This document shows positions 53,995 to 64,000 of a DNA stretch of 64,000 nt, one piece after another (the stretch's first letter is position 1; each line of letters starts with the position of its first letter). The notes under the pieces were generated by a model. It did no database searches, was not told the DNA's origin, and saw only the letters and a program-made list of their open reading frames with translations. The position numbers and the translations under genes are program-made. The DNA lies in the NCBI RefSeq assembly GCF_040954645.1, contig NC_092806.1, positions 27,181,644 through 27,245,643 on the forward strand. The letters run 5' to 3'. This stretch comes from Diabrotica undecimpunctata. Taxonomy: Eukaryota; Arthropoda; Insecta; Coleoptera; Chrysomelidae.

Positions 53995-54185
53995 TAGAAA
54001 TACTCAGAGCAACGGGTGTAGATGAGGGTAACCTAAAAATTAATACATAACTCAATTGGCATTTGCTAGCTCAAGTAAGGATGGAGAATAACATGTCGGA
54101 AGAGATAGCCATAAGAAAGGAGGTATAACAGGAGTGTATACTATCCAGATTTGTGTTTAGTCTGTATTCGGAAAATATCTTTGTC
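53995..54185 (+). pseudogene. Non-LTR reverse transcriptase scrap
   Basis: The frame reads RATGVDEGNLKIN, a stop, NWHLLAQVRMENNMSEEIAI and RKEV, a stop, then QECILSRFVFSLYSENIF. This is the RT segment around the (R)QGC..SP.LFN block just before the catalytic Asp pair in insect non-LTR elements. Only about 60 codons are left. Confidence 0.5.
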
Positions 54186-54189
54186 ACTT

Positions 54190-55060
54190 AACAATTAATA
54201 ATATAGGAGATGCCGAAAAATATATTGCTAATATTAACCAAAATTTCACAAATTTAAATACTTATTAAGTAACTATACGTAACTAATCTAACGGTTTATT
54301 ATACATTTGTTAGTGTACAACTTACTTTAGTTTAGCTATAGATAAAAAAGCGTTGTTATAACATAAAAAACTAGACATATCCTTAAACATATTTACGAGT
54401 ATAAATATTGTAATTTTAATCAACTCCATTTTTTGTGAAGCAATATAGGTACTAATTCTGAAACACCTGGAATAAAATTCCAATTTCAAGTTTAAATCGT
54501 ATTCTAACTCTGTTAATTTCAAGCAGTAGAATGTGGAAAAAAAATTCCATCAAGAAATGGCAGAATCTTGAACGTTTTTCATGAAAATACTGAATTTATA
54601 ACTTCTAGTAAATATAAACTCGGCTACCTAATTAGAAGAGCTCCATCGGCATCAACGAAATATTCTGCTTACCAAGAAATTCGAAAGTAATTTAAAATCT
54701 ACTTGAACGTAGTAGTCGGATCGAGGATTAACCCACTTTATTACATAAAAACGCACTACAAATTCCGGTTCTCGTTAAAATTTACAACTCGCGGAAACTT
54801 AGCACTTATATTTATTAAGTGACAGACTTTTATTAACGTACTCTACCAATTTCTCAATGCACAGAGCGGTTCTGATAAAGGGCCGGGTTAATACCTAAGT
54901 CCGTAAATTGTCCATATTACGATGTTCTTATGCATATCAGAAAGTTCATAGAAAAAGCATTTTTTTATTATTATTCCCAATATGTATAGCCCAATCAATT
55001 TGTATTAGGTTTAAAATTAGAATTTCACCCGAATCAAAGTTTAACTTTTGAACCAGCTGG
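54190..55060. other. Non-coding, nothing recognised
   Basis: Neither strand shows recognisable protein or repeat structure. Confidence 0.4.
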
Positions 55061-55070
55061 CGAAATAAAA

Positions 55071-56265
55071 TTACGCCACATAAAGTACTTTGGTGTAGAC
55101 TCTCTCATACATATCCTTCAGGAGCCTTACGTACTTATCAGTAACCCATTTCTCTCTCATATATATCCATAGCTCTTGTCTAGGAATTATGTCGTACGCC
55201 TTCTCAAGATCTATAAATATCAAATGTAGCTCTCTTTTCTTCTCGCTATATTTCTCTATCCACTGTCTCAACGCAAACAAGGCATCCATTGTCCTTCTTT
55301 CTGGCATAAACCCAAACTGTTCTTCCCCTATCGATGTTTTTCTCCTTAACCATTGCTCTACAGTTCTCTCCCAAATTTTCGTTGTGTGCGACATTAACTC
55401 TATCCCTCTATAGTTCTTACATTCCTGAATGTCCCCTTTATCTTTATACAGTGATATCATCACACTCTCTCTCCATGCTTTGGGCACCCTCTCTTCCTCA
55501 TATATCCTACCCATCATTTGCTACAAAATATCAACCCGTTCCTCTCCTAGAGCCTTCCAAACCTGCACAGGTATTCCATCAACTCCTGCTGCCTTACCGT
55601 TCCTCGTCCTATTTAACGCCTCGACAACTCTTTATCTCTCGCTATTCTCATTTGTTATCCAGCATTCCGTCTTTCCTCTGGTGTTCTTCATTTAGCAACT
55701 TGCTTAAGTACGCACACTATCTTTACTTTATTTCAACACCTGTTCTTAACACTCTTCCATCCGCTCTCTTAATCTGCCGCACGTTGGTCAAGTCCTTTGA
55801 TGACTTGACCCTTGCTTTAACAATGCTGTATAACCTTTTCATCCCCTCGGGTGTTTCCAACTCTTTATACATCTGTGCAGACTATCTTTCCTTAGCAGAA
55901 GCTACAGCGCGCTTTGCTTCCCTCTTTGCCACCTTGTATATATCCTTATCTTCCTCTCTTTTAAACCTGCCCTACCCTTCTCTAGCCTCTTTCTTCTCTC
56001 TAACCTTTTGTTACACCTCATCGTTCCACCATCAAGTTTCTTTGTCGCTAGGAGCCCTTTACCAGATATTTTTCCCAGCCTTTCCTCTCCCACTCGCACC
56101 ATAACTTTACTGTTAGCTTCCCGCTAGTCATTTACCGTATCTTTTTCCTCAAGCTCTTCCAGCACTCTACTTTTAAAGACTATTGCCAAATCCTTATCCC
56201 TTAACTTCCACCACTTTACTTTCTGGTATCCTACTAGCTTTCCTTTTCGCCTCACCGTGTTGACT
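55071..56265 (-). pseudogene. RTE-like non-LTR retrotransposon fragment (linker and RT N-terminal half)
   Basis: From high to low coordinates the minus strand gives an Arg/Lys-rich linker with TRWQRGKQSAL (55,900). RNGKAAGVDGIPVQVWKALG follows (55,590), then an open frame (55,071-55,517). That frame has VPKAWRESVMISLYKDKGD, CKNYRGIELMSHTTKIWERT, EEQFGFMPERRTMDALFALR and LIFIDLEKAYDIIPRQELW, where the first catalytic Asp lies in FIDLEKAYD. The wording (RGIELMSHT, FGFMPERRTMDA) is that of the RTE/BovB-like clade. The sequence stops before the second catalytic Asp pair. Several stops occur in the linker. Confidence 0.8.
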
Positions 56266-56269
56266 AGCT

Positions 56270-57360
56270 ACACATTCACCCTGTATCACTTTACATTCGT
56301 ACAGACATACATTTCGTAACTTTTTTTAGTTGACTTCTTCTACACAGCATAAAATCTATCTGACCCTCCTTTCCCCCGTTACTATTCGGTAACATAATGT
56401 GAATAACAAACGCATTTAAATTTTCAATAATAATCATATTTTAACATATGTAGTAATTTTGGCTATCTTATTGTTGCTAATGCTACATTATAAGAAGTTG
56501 CCATCTTATCCACTACGTCAACCAGACGTTTGTGCTATTATAAAAATTGATTACTTCTAGTGTTTTGGTCTTCAGAAGTGGAATCTATTCTAACAGGAAT
56601 TCTGTGAAACAAGAAGATATACATAATTTTTATTTTCAAGTAAATACCTTAACACTGCCTGGGGTAATAGCGGGGTGGATTGATAAATTCTACGGTTACC
56701 ACAGTCGGTCCCAAGCCCGGATAAAATGTAGAGGGTGATTGGCAAGGTTAGCAGCCTAATAATCGTAAAAACAAATACTGCTCAAATACTATGCCAATAC
56801 ATCAAAGGCAGCAAAAATTACATCAAAGAGTGCAAATACATATCATAAAGGATTCTAACAGCAAAGATAAGAATGGAGAAGGAAGACTTGAACATCATTG
56901 GAGTGTACGTGGTCCTTCAGCACGAATAAATAATTATTACCAGCAGTTATAAAGAAAACAACATCTTTATTCTTCAGGATACGACGCCATATTTGCCGAC
57001 TAACAACCCCACGACGCTTCATTTTACCTAAAAATTGGTTGGGTACACTAAAACTGGATAAAAACAAGGTCAGTCCATTCCTTTTACCATTTTCAAAACA
57101 TTTACGGTCTCTATTTAATTTATTTTACATGGTTTTCAAAACAAATTAATACATTTTATTATTTCGAATATGTAGTGATATAATTTACATTAAATATCTT
57201 ACCTACTCTCGTATTCATTGTGAATGTGCTAAACTGATTTTATTATACCAAATTTTAACTGATACAATCGTTAATACATACATAATATTTTTAATAACTA
57301 AAACATTTATCGCTATTGTCTCTACTTGAATTAAACATATTTTTATTCACTTTTACAATC
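56270..57360. other. Mostly non-coding; possible non-LTR leader near 56,640-56,760
   Basis: A GC-richer patch around 56,650-56,745 (CGGTTACCACAGTCGGTCC) looks like repeated leader sequence I associate with insect non-LTR elements, but I cannot confirm it. Nothing else is recognised. Confidence 0.3.
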
Positions 57361-57369
57361 ATAGTTCAT

Positions 57370-58160
57370 TACAATTTTTGTGACCTTACGACAGAGTGCT
57401 TCTTGGCGGCACTATGCCGATTCACGGCCAGACGCGGTAAATGCTCCGAAATATTTTCAGATAACGGCAGCACTTTCGTGGGAGCAAATAACGAACTTAG
57501 ACAATTTTTTGACAAAAACTCTCATTCCATTACGACAGACCTGTCAATCGACGGTATTCAATGGCACTTTATTACTCCACGCGCTCCCCACTTTGGTGGG
57601 TTATGGGAGTCAAATATTAAATCAGTTAAGCACCACATGAAACGTGTAGTAGGTAAAGCAATCCTAACATATGAAGAATTTTCTACAGTTTTATATCAAA
57701 TAGAGGCTTGCCTCAACTCCAGACCACTCTATCCCCTTTCTAATGACCCAAATGACCCTAATCCTCTTACTCCTGCACACTTGTTAATCGGATCTTCATT
57801 GACGAGTATACCACAAGAAAACTTAATCGACATGAATGAAAATCGTCTTTCAAGATTTCAAAGGGTGCAACAGTTATTGCAGCACTTTTGGACAAGATGG
57901 CCCAAAGAATACATATCCCACCTTCAGCAGCGGGTCAAGTGGAAGGAGAATTGCCAACAGCTGATCAAGCCTGGACGCATGGTTCTTGTTAAGGATGATG
58001 GACTTCCTCCCTTAAAGTGGTAGTTAGGTAGAATTTTGAAAACTTACACCGGTAGTGACAATATTGTGCGGTCGGTTATGATAAAAACAAACACTGGTGA
58101 CATTAAACGACCGGTTGTGAAAATTTGTGTTCTCCAAACCAAGAGCAATAAATTCGCTAT
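57370..58160 (+). pseudogene. BEL/Pao-type integrase, C-terminal part of Pol
   Basis: The frame, open over 57,316-58,023, contains LTTECFLAALCRFTARRGKC, then SDNGSTFVGANNEL (catalytic Asp in SDNG). GIQWHFITPRAPHFGGLWES, with the catalytic Glu in WES, and SVKHHMKRVVG follow. LTPAHLLIGSSLTSIP and QHFWTRWPKEYISHLQQR come next, and VKDDGLPPLKW ends at a TAG. After the stop the frame continues LGRILKTYTGSD and SVMIKTNTGDIKRPVVKICV, the normal end. APHFGGLWE and the RWPKEYI block are typical of BEL/Pao. The protein is 5'-truncated near 57,370, losing the zinc region, RT and gag. Confidence 0.88.
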
Positions 58161-58250
58161 GACTATAAGTAACATAGACACTTTCTTTAAAAAACACTAT
58201 TTATTTAATATTGAAACCTGGTCTTTGGGGTTTCAAGGTGGGAGAGTATA

Positions 58251-58524
58251 TGTTAAGTACGGACCTGCTCGCGTACATCGTAGTTTAAACCCTACTAATT
58301 GTGCGCCTGCGTCACGATCCACCCCGATTGAACCGAATGCGCTCCATCGGAGAGGGTTGCTTACGCCGAGGCCCGAGATGAACAAAACAAGGAGAATGAC
58401 TACACCCCCGCTTCAATGAAGACATATATTTAAATTATATTTAAGTTATTATATTATACAGTTAGTTTGTTGTTTATAGTGTTTTTTTATTAAATTTATA
58501 CGTGAAATTCTCAAAATCTTTCAC
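58251..58524 (+). repeat. Probable 3' LTR of the BEL/Pao fragment
   Basis: A purine-rich tract (AAGGTGGGAGAG, 58,234-58,245) is followed by TGTTAAGTACGGACC, a plausible BEL/Pao LTR start. The end near TCTTTCACA at about 58,524 is a guess, since there is no second LTR here for comparison. Confidence 0.5.
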
Positions 58525-58589
58525 ACACGCTCTTCCAGTACGGTCCAAAAAATAACAAGCCTTAAGCAACAAGCGAAACGTTTTATGAC

Positions 58590-59330
58590 GAATTACAACA
58601 AGTACTATATTCAGAGGGAAGATGAGATAATATTGGGAGATTTTAATGCTCGAATAGGCAATCAAGTAATACCCGGAATTAAGCAAAAATATATCGACAA
58701 TGTTAAAAACGAAAATGGAAAACTGATGATAAACTTCTGCATGAATAACGAACTTAAAATAAACAACACATTTTTTGACCACAAAGACCAACACAAATAT
58801 ACTTTCAATAACACCCGTGGACAAAGATCCATGATAGACTATGTTATAACCAACAGAGATATACATCCATCAAAAATTATCGACGTAAGCTACCTCATTT
58901 CAGTAGATGTAGGTAGCGACCATAGCCTAGTATTATATAAAATAAGAATTATAATAAAATACTTCAAACCCACGAGAGCGGCGCTAATACAAACAAAATG
59001 ACATATTAGAAAACGACAACATATGAGAAAGGTGGGAAAAAATCCAAAATAACAGAATTACTGCAGCAATAGAATCACTAGAAGAGAAAAAAGTAACGAA
59101 CACTAAGATATCAAAAAAGAAAACCTCATGGTTTAGAGAGGAAGTGAACAAAATGTGAAGAGAAGAAGAAAGCTTTTTGATAATACGTAGATTATATACC
59201 TCAAAATCACCAAAAGCAGAAATTAGAGTACGATGGAAGACACTGGAAAAAATACAACTACTTACAATAAAAGAAATATCAATGATCCAGAGGCCAGAAT
59301 TCAAATTATGGATAGGCTTAGTAAAGCTTT
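58590..59330 (+). pseudogene. Non-LTR endonuclease fragment and linker
   Basis: An open 138-codon frame (58,585-59,001) contains EIILGDFNARIGNQVIPGIK, carrying the GDFN metal-binding block of APE-type endonucleases. NGKLMINFCMNNELKINNTF follows, then the HKYTFNNTRGQRSMIDYVIT and VGSDHSLVL catalytic blocks. After a frame change the linker reads TKISKKKTSWFREEVNKM. The N-terminal part of the endonuclease and the whole RT are missing. Confidence 0.8.
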
Positions 59331-59334
59331 ACTT

Positions 59335-60640
59335 GATGTAATATACAGTTCAGTAATTAAAGAAAAAAATAAATAAAGTAGTCGAAATAACGAAAATTTC
59401 AAGGAAAAAAAATATTGACAAGAAGAAATTGTCATACGGTTGGTCCATCCTCCACAGTATCTTGGATTCCTGGATGGTGTTATTTAATAATTTGATATAG
59501 TCCGGATTGTCACTAGCCGGAGGCTGGCTGGTGGCTCTGCTGTCAACGGGGTGCTACTGGCAATAAACTGCTGAGTACTTCAGCAGTTTGAAATTCTTAC
59601 ATTTTAATATAAATCTTACATAACAAAGGTTCAGGAGTACTCTTTGCTCAGAAGGCACCTCGATTGTCAAACAAAAATGTCGGTTCCTGCAGTCTCGGTG
59701 TATAATGGATATCTTCGGCATATCGGCATAGGAATATCGGCAAAGTGTTAAATTTCGATTGTTTCGCAAATTGTGTAAGTCTTTTCCAGAATTTTATTTA
59801 TTTCGGACGAATGCTTTAACAGCAAAGTTTTACTTCAGCTCGTTTACTAGATCGAGAAATAATTCTAAGTCCTTTCAGACCTTTATTTATTCCTAACCAT
59901 TAGTGATATAGCTGCGCTCTTCGACTACAGACTTTTCTTTATTTCAAGCAAATAATATCTCAACAGCAAAGTCTCAAATTCCTATACTTGTTACTTACGA
60001 AATAATTTTAAAATCGTTAGACTTTTTATTTACTTCCAGCAAATTTCTAAGTATCGAGAATTTCGTTGAGGAAGTCCAGGACTTTGATGAATGGAATAGC
60101 TGAGAAATTAAAACGCAGAGTTTTTTGAAATGGGATACTCGGCCAAAATAAGTCTTGCTTTGAGAGTAAAACCTGACCTGTTCTTCGGCTAAAAGATACA
60201 CTGTTTTTATGCATTTAATAATTGCATGTGTGCAGTGATTTTTCCGTGGAAGGATCAATGAAATCAAAGAAATAATTTTTGTTGGAATTTTTCCAGAGTG
60301 ACAACCTTTGCTATCATTGGTCCAATCTGGCGATAAATCCTGAATGACTAATGAGAACTAATGGGAAGAAAGACGAAAGAACAAAATAGATAAGCATTAT
60401 CATTTGCGCAAATATGGGTACATGAATAACCTAATTAGAAGAAAAATCAGATAAGCAAAAGAATAAGAATTTAAGGGTAAATGCAGAGGCATTCAAATAT
60501 CACAAACAAAACACAGCGCGAAGGTCAACCAAATATCAGGAAAATTCACGAAGAAATTGACACTGTAATCACATTTTTTTACATTGTATTAACCCGCTGT
60601 AGCTGATTGAATGTCTAAAGGCCAGGCAAAAAAAAATTTT
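59335..60640. other. Non-coding; small hairpin at 59,565-59,589
   Basis: No gene is recognised. AAACTGCTGA and TCAGCAGTTT form a 10-bp hairpin around GTACT at 59,565-59,589, next to a GC-richer patch. Confidence 0.4.
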
Positions 60641-60641
60641 T

Positions 60642-60643
<2 letters not shown>

Positions 60644-60721
<78 letters not shown>
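60644..60721. repeat. TA microsatellite at a non-LTR truncation point
   Basis: (TA)n of about 78 bp directly upstream of the 5'-truncated RT sequence. Confidence 0.95.
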
Positions 60722-60724
<3 letters not shown>

Positions 60725-62057
60725 GAAGAATGGAGACAATCGTATATCTCTCCAATACACAAGAAAGGCACAAAGATGGATCCTAAAAACTATAGAGGGA
60801 TCGCAGTGATTGCTACTATAGGCCGACTATACTGAAAAGTACTACGAAACCTGATAGAAAATGATATCAAAGACAAACAACCCGAAGAACAAGCGGGATT
60901 TAGGGCCGGACGCTCCACTATGGATAATATCTTCACATTAAAAATTGCAATGGAAAAACGAGTGCAGAGAAATAGAGAAACTCATATAGCTTTAATAGAT
61001 TTGGAAAAAGCATATGACAGTGTACCGATCTCCCAACTATGGATAGAAATGGGTAACTTGAAAATAAACCCAATTCTTATTAACGCCACTCAAAAATATT
61101 ACGAACAAAACTTTGCAAGAATTAAAATGGGACAAGAAATCACCTCTCCTTTTCAAACAACAAAAGGACTAAGACAAGGCTGCTGTCTGTCACCCACCTT
61201 ATTTAAAATCTATTTGGACAGATCCTTAGTGAAATGGGTAAAAAAATGTAAAAACATGGGAATAACGGTGGAAGAAAACAAGCTATATACACTTTTCTTT
61301 GCGGATGACCAGGTAGTAATTGCCGAAGACAGCTACGATCTTAGCTATATGGTAAGAAAACTGAAAGAAGAATATGAGGTGGCAGGTCTAAACATGAATA
61401 TGACAAAATGTGAATATCTCTCAGTGGGAACAGATGAAATATGTGACCTAGTCTTGGAAGATGACAAAATCAAAGGCGTGCAATCCTGCAAATATTTGGG
61501 GGTCATTTTCAACAAGAAGGGAAATAGCGCAGATGAAATCAGGGAAAGAATAAACAAGGGCAGAGCAGCGGCCCGTGCCTTAAACTCTCTTCTCTGGCAA
61601 AAAACAATTCGACGAGAAACCAAAAAAACACATTTACGGTAGTATAGTCCACAGTATTACACTTTACGGTTCGGAAGTATGGGACGTCACCAAAGCTAAT
61701 AGAAACAAACTTTTGACGACAGAAATGGATTATCTGAGACGAAGCTGCGGTAGATCGAAACTGGAGAGAGTTAGAAACGAACAAATAAGAAACGAAATGA
61801 AAATGGAGAGAAATATCAATGATGACATAGAAAGAAAACAATTAATCTGGTTCGGACATGTTAAAAGAATGCCAGAGTACAGATGGCCTAGGAGAGTACT
61901 GGAATGGATCCCTCCTGAAAGAAGAAAGAGAGGACGACCACGGAGAAGTTGGCGCAACGATATTGATGAAGCAATGGCGGCAAGAGACTTAGAAGAGGCA
62001 ACTGCATATGACAGAAAAAGATGGAAATTGGGGGCGGAGAAGCGGCGACAGCCGTAA
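60722..62057 (+). pseudogene. Non-LTR reverse transcriptase, 5'-truncated, one stop and one frameshift
   Basis: The frame starts EEEWRQSYISPIHKKGTKMD and reads KNYRGIAVIATIGRLY to a TGA at 60,833. It continues GFRAGRSTMDNIFTLKIAM, HIALIDLEKAYDSVP (first Asp), TKGLRQGCCLSPTLFKIYLD and FFADDQVVIA (catalytic FADD near 61,300). SCKYLGVIFNKKGN follows. A frameshift near 61,620 leads to ITLYGSEVWDVTKANRNKL, LIWFGHVKRMPEYRWPRRVL and RRKRGRPRRSWRNDIDEAMA, ending LGAEKRRQP. Only two lesions disrupt about 440 codons, so the copy is fairly young. Its 3' side continues through a TA tract to about 62,352. Confidence 0.85.
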
Positions 62058-62066
62058 TAAATCCGT

Positions 62067-62352
<286 letters not shown>

Positions 62353-62404
<52 letters not shown>
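62353..62404. repeat. TA microsatellite
   Basis: (TA)n of about 52 bp, probably the 3' tail of the preceding element. Confidence 0.95.
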
Positions 62405-62407
<3 letters not shown>

Positions 62408-62980
62408 GCATAAGTTTTTGTATAAAAATAGTTCACGAAACATTTATGTATGCCCTTTGCAAAATATGTTTTCTACCTCCATGCTGACAACTAATCAATA
62501 GGGCAAACTTGGCTACAAGTTGGGACTTGAACTCTAAAACGGACTGTGAGATTAATTAAATCTGTTGATACAATGCACCGCTATTTGGCAAAGGTCACAA
62601 CAGCAACATAGCTCGATCGAAATCCGTAATTGGATTTTCTATATAATTCACATTTCTCTGCGTATTACGAGCAACTTCTGGAGCATTTTGTTATTCAACA
62701 ACAAATTATGCTTTTCCAAGTCGAACTCGTTTCAAATTGAGGTATCTGTGATCGACTTGACTTGCTTTTTCAAATTTAATTTGTCCATTATAATATAAGG
62801 TAATTTATGTTTGATTTTTATTGGAAACGAAACATATTTGAACAGTGAAAGAATGAAAGTTTATTAAAAAGAGTTCTGGATTATGGAATATGAGAAACAA
62901 AAAATCATAAAAACGCTAAAAAATGTTCATTTCTCCTTCAGTTACGTTTAGTCTATGACTTGGGTTTACTAGTTTACTGG
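62405..62980. other. Non-coding, nothing recognised
   Basis: No coding similarity or repeat structure is visible on either strand. Confidence 0.4.
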
Positions 62981-62984
62981 ACTA

Positions 62985-63990
62985 TATGTAATAATATTTG
63001 GAATTCTGATGCCCAGTTGTCATACTATTTCTTGGGTGAATCAGTCCCTTTTGTTTGGAGGTCTTCTTCAACTTTGTGCAGCCACTTTGATCTTGGTCTT
63101 TCCCTTCTCTTTCTTCTTCCTGGATTCCATTCTATTATTGCGTATGTCACTGCCCTGCATTGTCACTTCCTCCGCATTTTATTAGTTATATATTAATTCC
63201 ATCTTTACCAAGAGCTTTTCCATTTTTGCTTCTCTGTATTACTTTCTCCAATTCCTCTAATGTTACAACTTTTGAAATTTCGATGTCTACTTCATCTACT
63301 TCGTTTGCTTCTTCTTCGTGTACCACTTCCTCCTCATTATTCATTTCTTCTCCTGTTGTTTCCTCCGTCAAGAGCTCTCTGTAGTAATTAATCCCTCCAT
63401 ACTTGCTTGTATTCTTGATTCTCTATTATCACTGTTCCCTCTTTATTTTTTATTCTGTTTGTTTTGCCTTTGTATTTTTTGTTTTGTTCTTTAATCTTTT
63501 TGTAAACATTTTTCGTATTTCTGTTTGTTCTTTCCTGCTCTATTTTCTGCATTTTTTCGTCTACCTATCTTCTTTTATTTTACCTTATCACTTTCTTAGC
63601 ATACTTTCTTAATTTTTCAAATTCTTTTCTGTCTTCCTCTTTATCTGTTCTTAGCCATTTAATTCTAGCTTGCACATTTTTTCCTGTTATTTCTCTACAT
63701 TCTTGGTTATACCATTCGTTTTTTGTTTTATCCTGACTTTTACCTTCCTGCATATTTGCACCTTCTTCTATTGATTTTTTGATTGTCTCCCGCCCCGTGT
63801 TGATATCTTCTGCTTTATATTTCTCTTTTATTTGAACTGTTACTGCCTCTTCATAGTTTTCTGTTTTATTCCAATTTTAACTTTTTGTCTTATAGTAGCT
63901 GTGACCATGTAGTGGTCGGATCGGATTATAGCTGGATATATTTTAAGTAGTAAACTTTTATCATTGAATGGTGGGACAATGTTTTTCACA
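62985..63990 (-). pseudogene. Non-LTR retrotransposon of family N1, RT core deleted
   Basis: From 63,990 downward the minus strand shows the HGHSYYKTKS end of the endonuclease. A long Lys/Glu-rich linker follows (EEGANMQEGKSQDKTKNEWY; VDEKMQKIEQERTNRNTKNV), then NNEEEVVHEEEANEVDEVDI and SKNGKALGKDGIN. It then jumps at about 63,190 to the extreme tail (YAIIEWNPGRRKRE, WLHKVEEDL-like). The segment from the RT start to the tail, including the catalytic Asp residues, is deleted. It shares MNNE...VHEEEA..VDEVDIEI with 22,950-24,030, so they are two copies of one family. Confidence 0.75.
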
Positions 63991-64000
63991 GATCCAATCT

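Noticed and set aside
55334..56104. 256-codon plus-strand open frame, Ser/Leu/Pro-rich
   Set aside because: It is the antisense shadow of the RTE-like reverse transcriptase on the minus strand, whose conserved blocks are clear.

Overview
This window looks like repeat-dominated nuclear DNA from an insect with a large, AT-rich genome. A beetle is plausible from the mix of element families, but nothing in the sequence proves it. I found no convincing host gene, tRNA, rRNA or CRISPR array. Almost every recognisable protein segment is a transposase, retrotransposon polyprotein or endonuclease/reverse transcriptase, and most carry several stops, frameshifts and internal deletions.

Layout. 1-8 kb: a decayed Tc1/mariner-like transposase; a 369-bp tandem duplication whose second copy holds a PIF/Harbinger element; an imperfect fold-back repeat; a decayed piggyBac transposase. 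9-15 kb: a pogo/Tigger-type transposase with a C-terminal PHD-like finger, a gag-like scrap, a non-LTR tail and a second piggyBac. 16-20 kb: a transposase pseudogene split by a 2.57-kb hAT element with a perfect 8-bp target duplication. 20-26.5 kb: fragments of gypsy integrase, non-LTR elements, mariner and Jockey. 26,590-35,097: a full-length Ty3/gypsy-class LTR retrotransposon with two 1,432-bp LTRs that appear identical. It sits inside a TA microsatellite, has an intact pol, and has a gag interrupted only at an 11-A run. 35-42 kb: palindromes, direct repeats and TA tracts carrying motifs that fit minimal hammerhead ribozymes. 43-64 kb: further non-LTR copies (one with a 556-codon open RT frame), two more piggyBac remnants, a BEL/Pao integrase with a probable 3' LTR, hAT MITEs and an insect DDE-type transposase-like pseudogene.

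The most interesting signal is a set of hammerhead-like RNA motifs at 35.3, 35.9, 40.8, 41.4, 41.9, 46.7, 49.5 and 49.6 kb. Most share a CTGANGA-type core, a stem II hairpin and GAA followed by a self-complementary helix III (AGCT, ACGT, ACACGTGT or ATACGTAT). Two pairs lie back to back in inverted repeats (335-bp and 136-bp arms) flanked on both sides by TA tracts. Two copies in one palindrome replace the C3-G8 core pair with U3-A8. Hammerhead motifs are known in Penelope-like retroelements, so these are probably non-autonomous or decayed Penelope-like termini, but the arrangement deserves testing.

Limits: all family calls are by eye, and homopolymer-dependent frameshifts may be assembly errors. 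Boundaries of degenerate elements are approximate unless target duplications or terminal repeats are cited.
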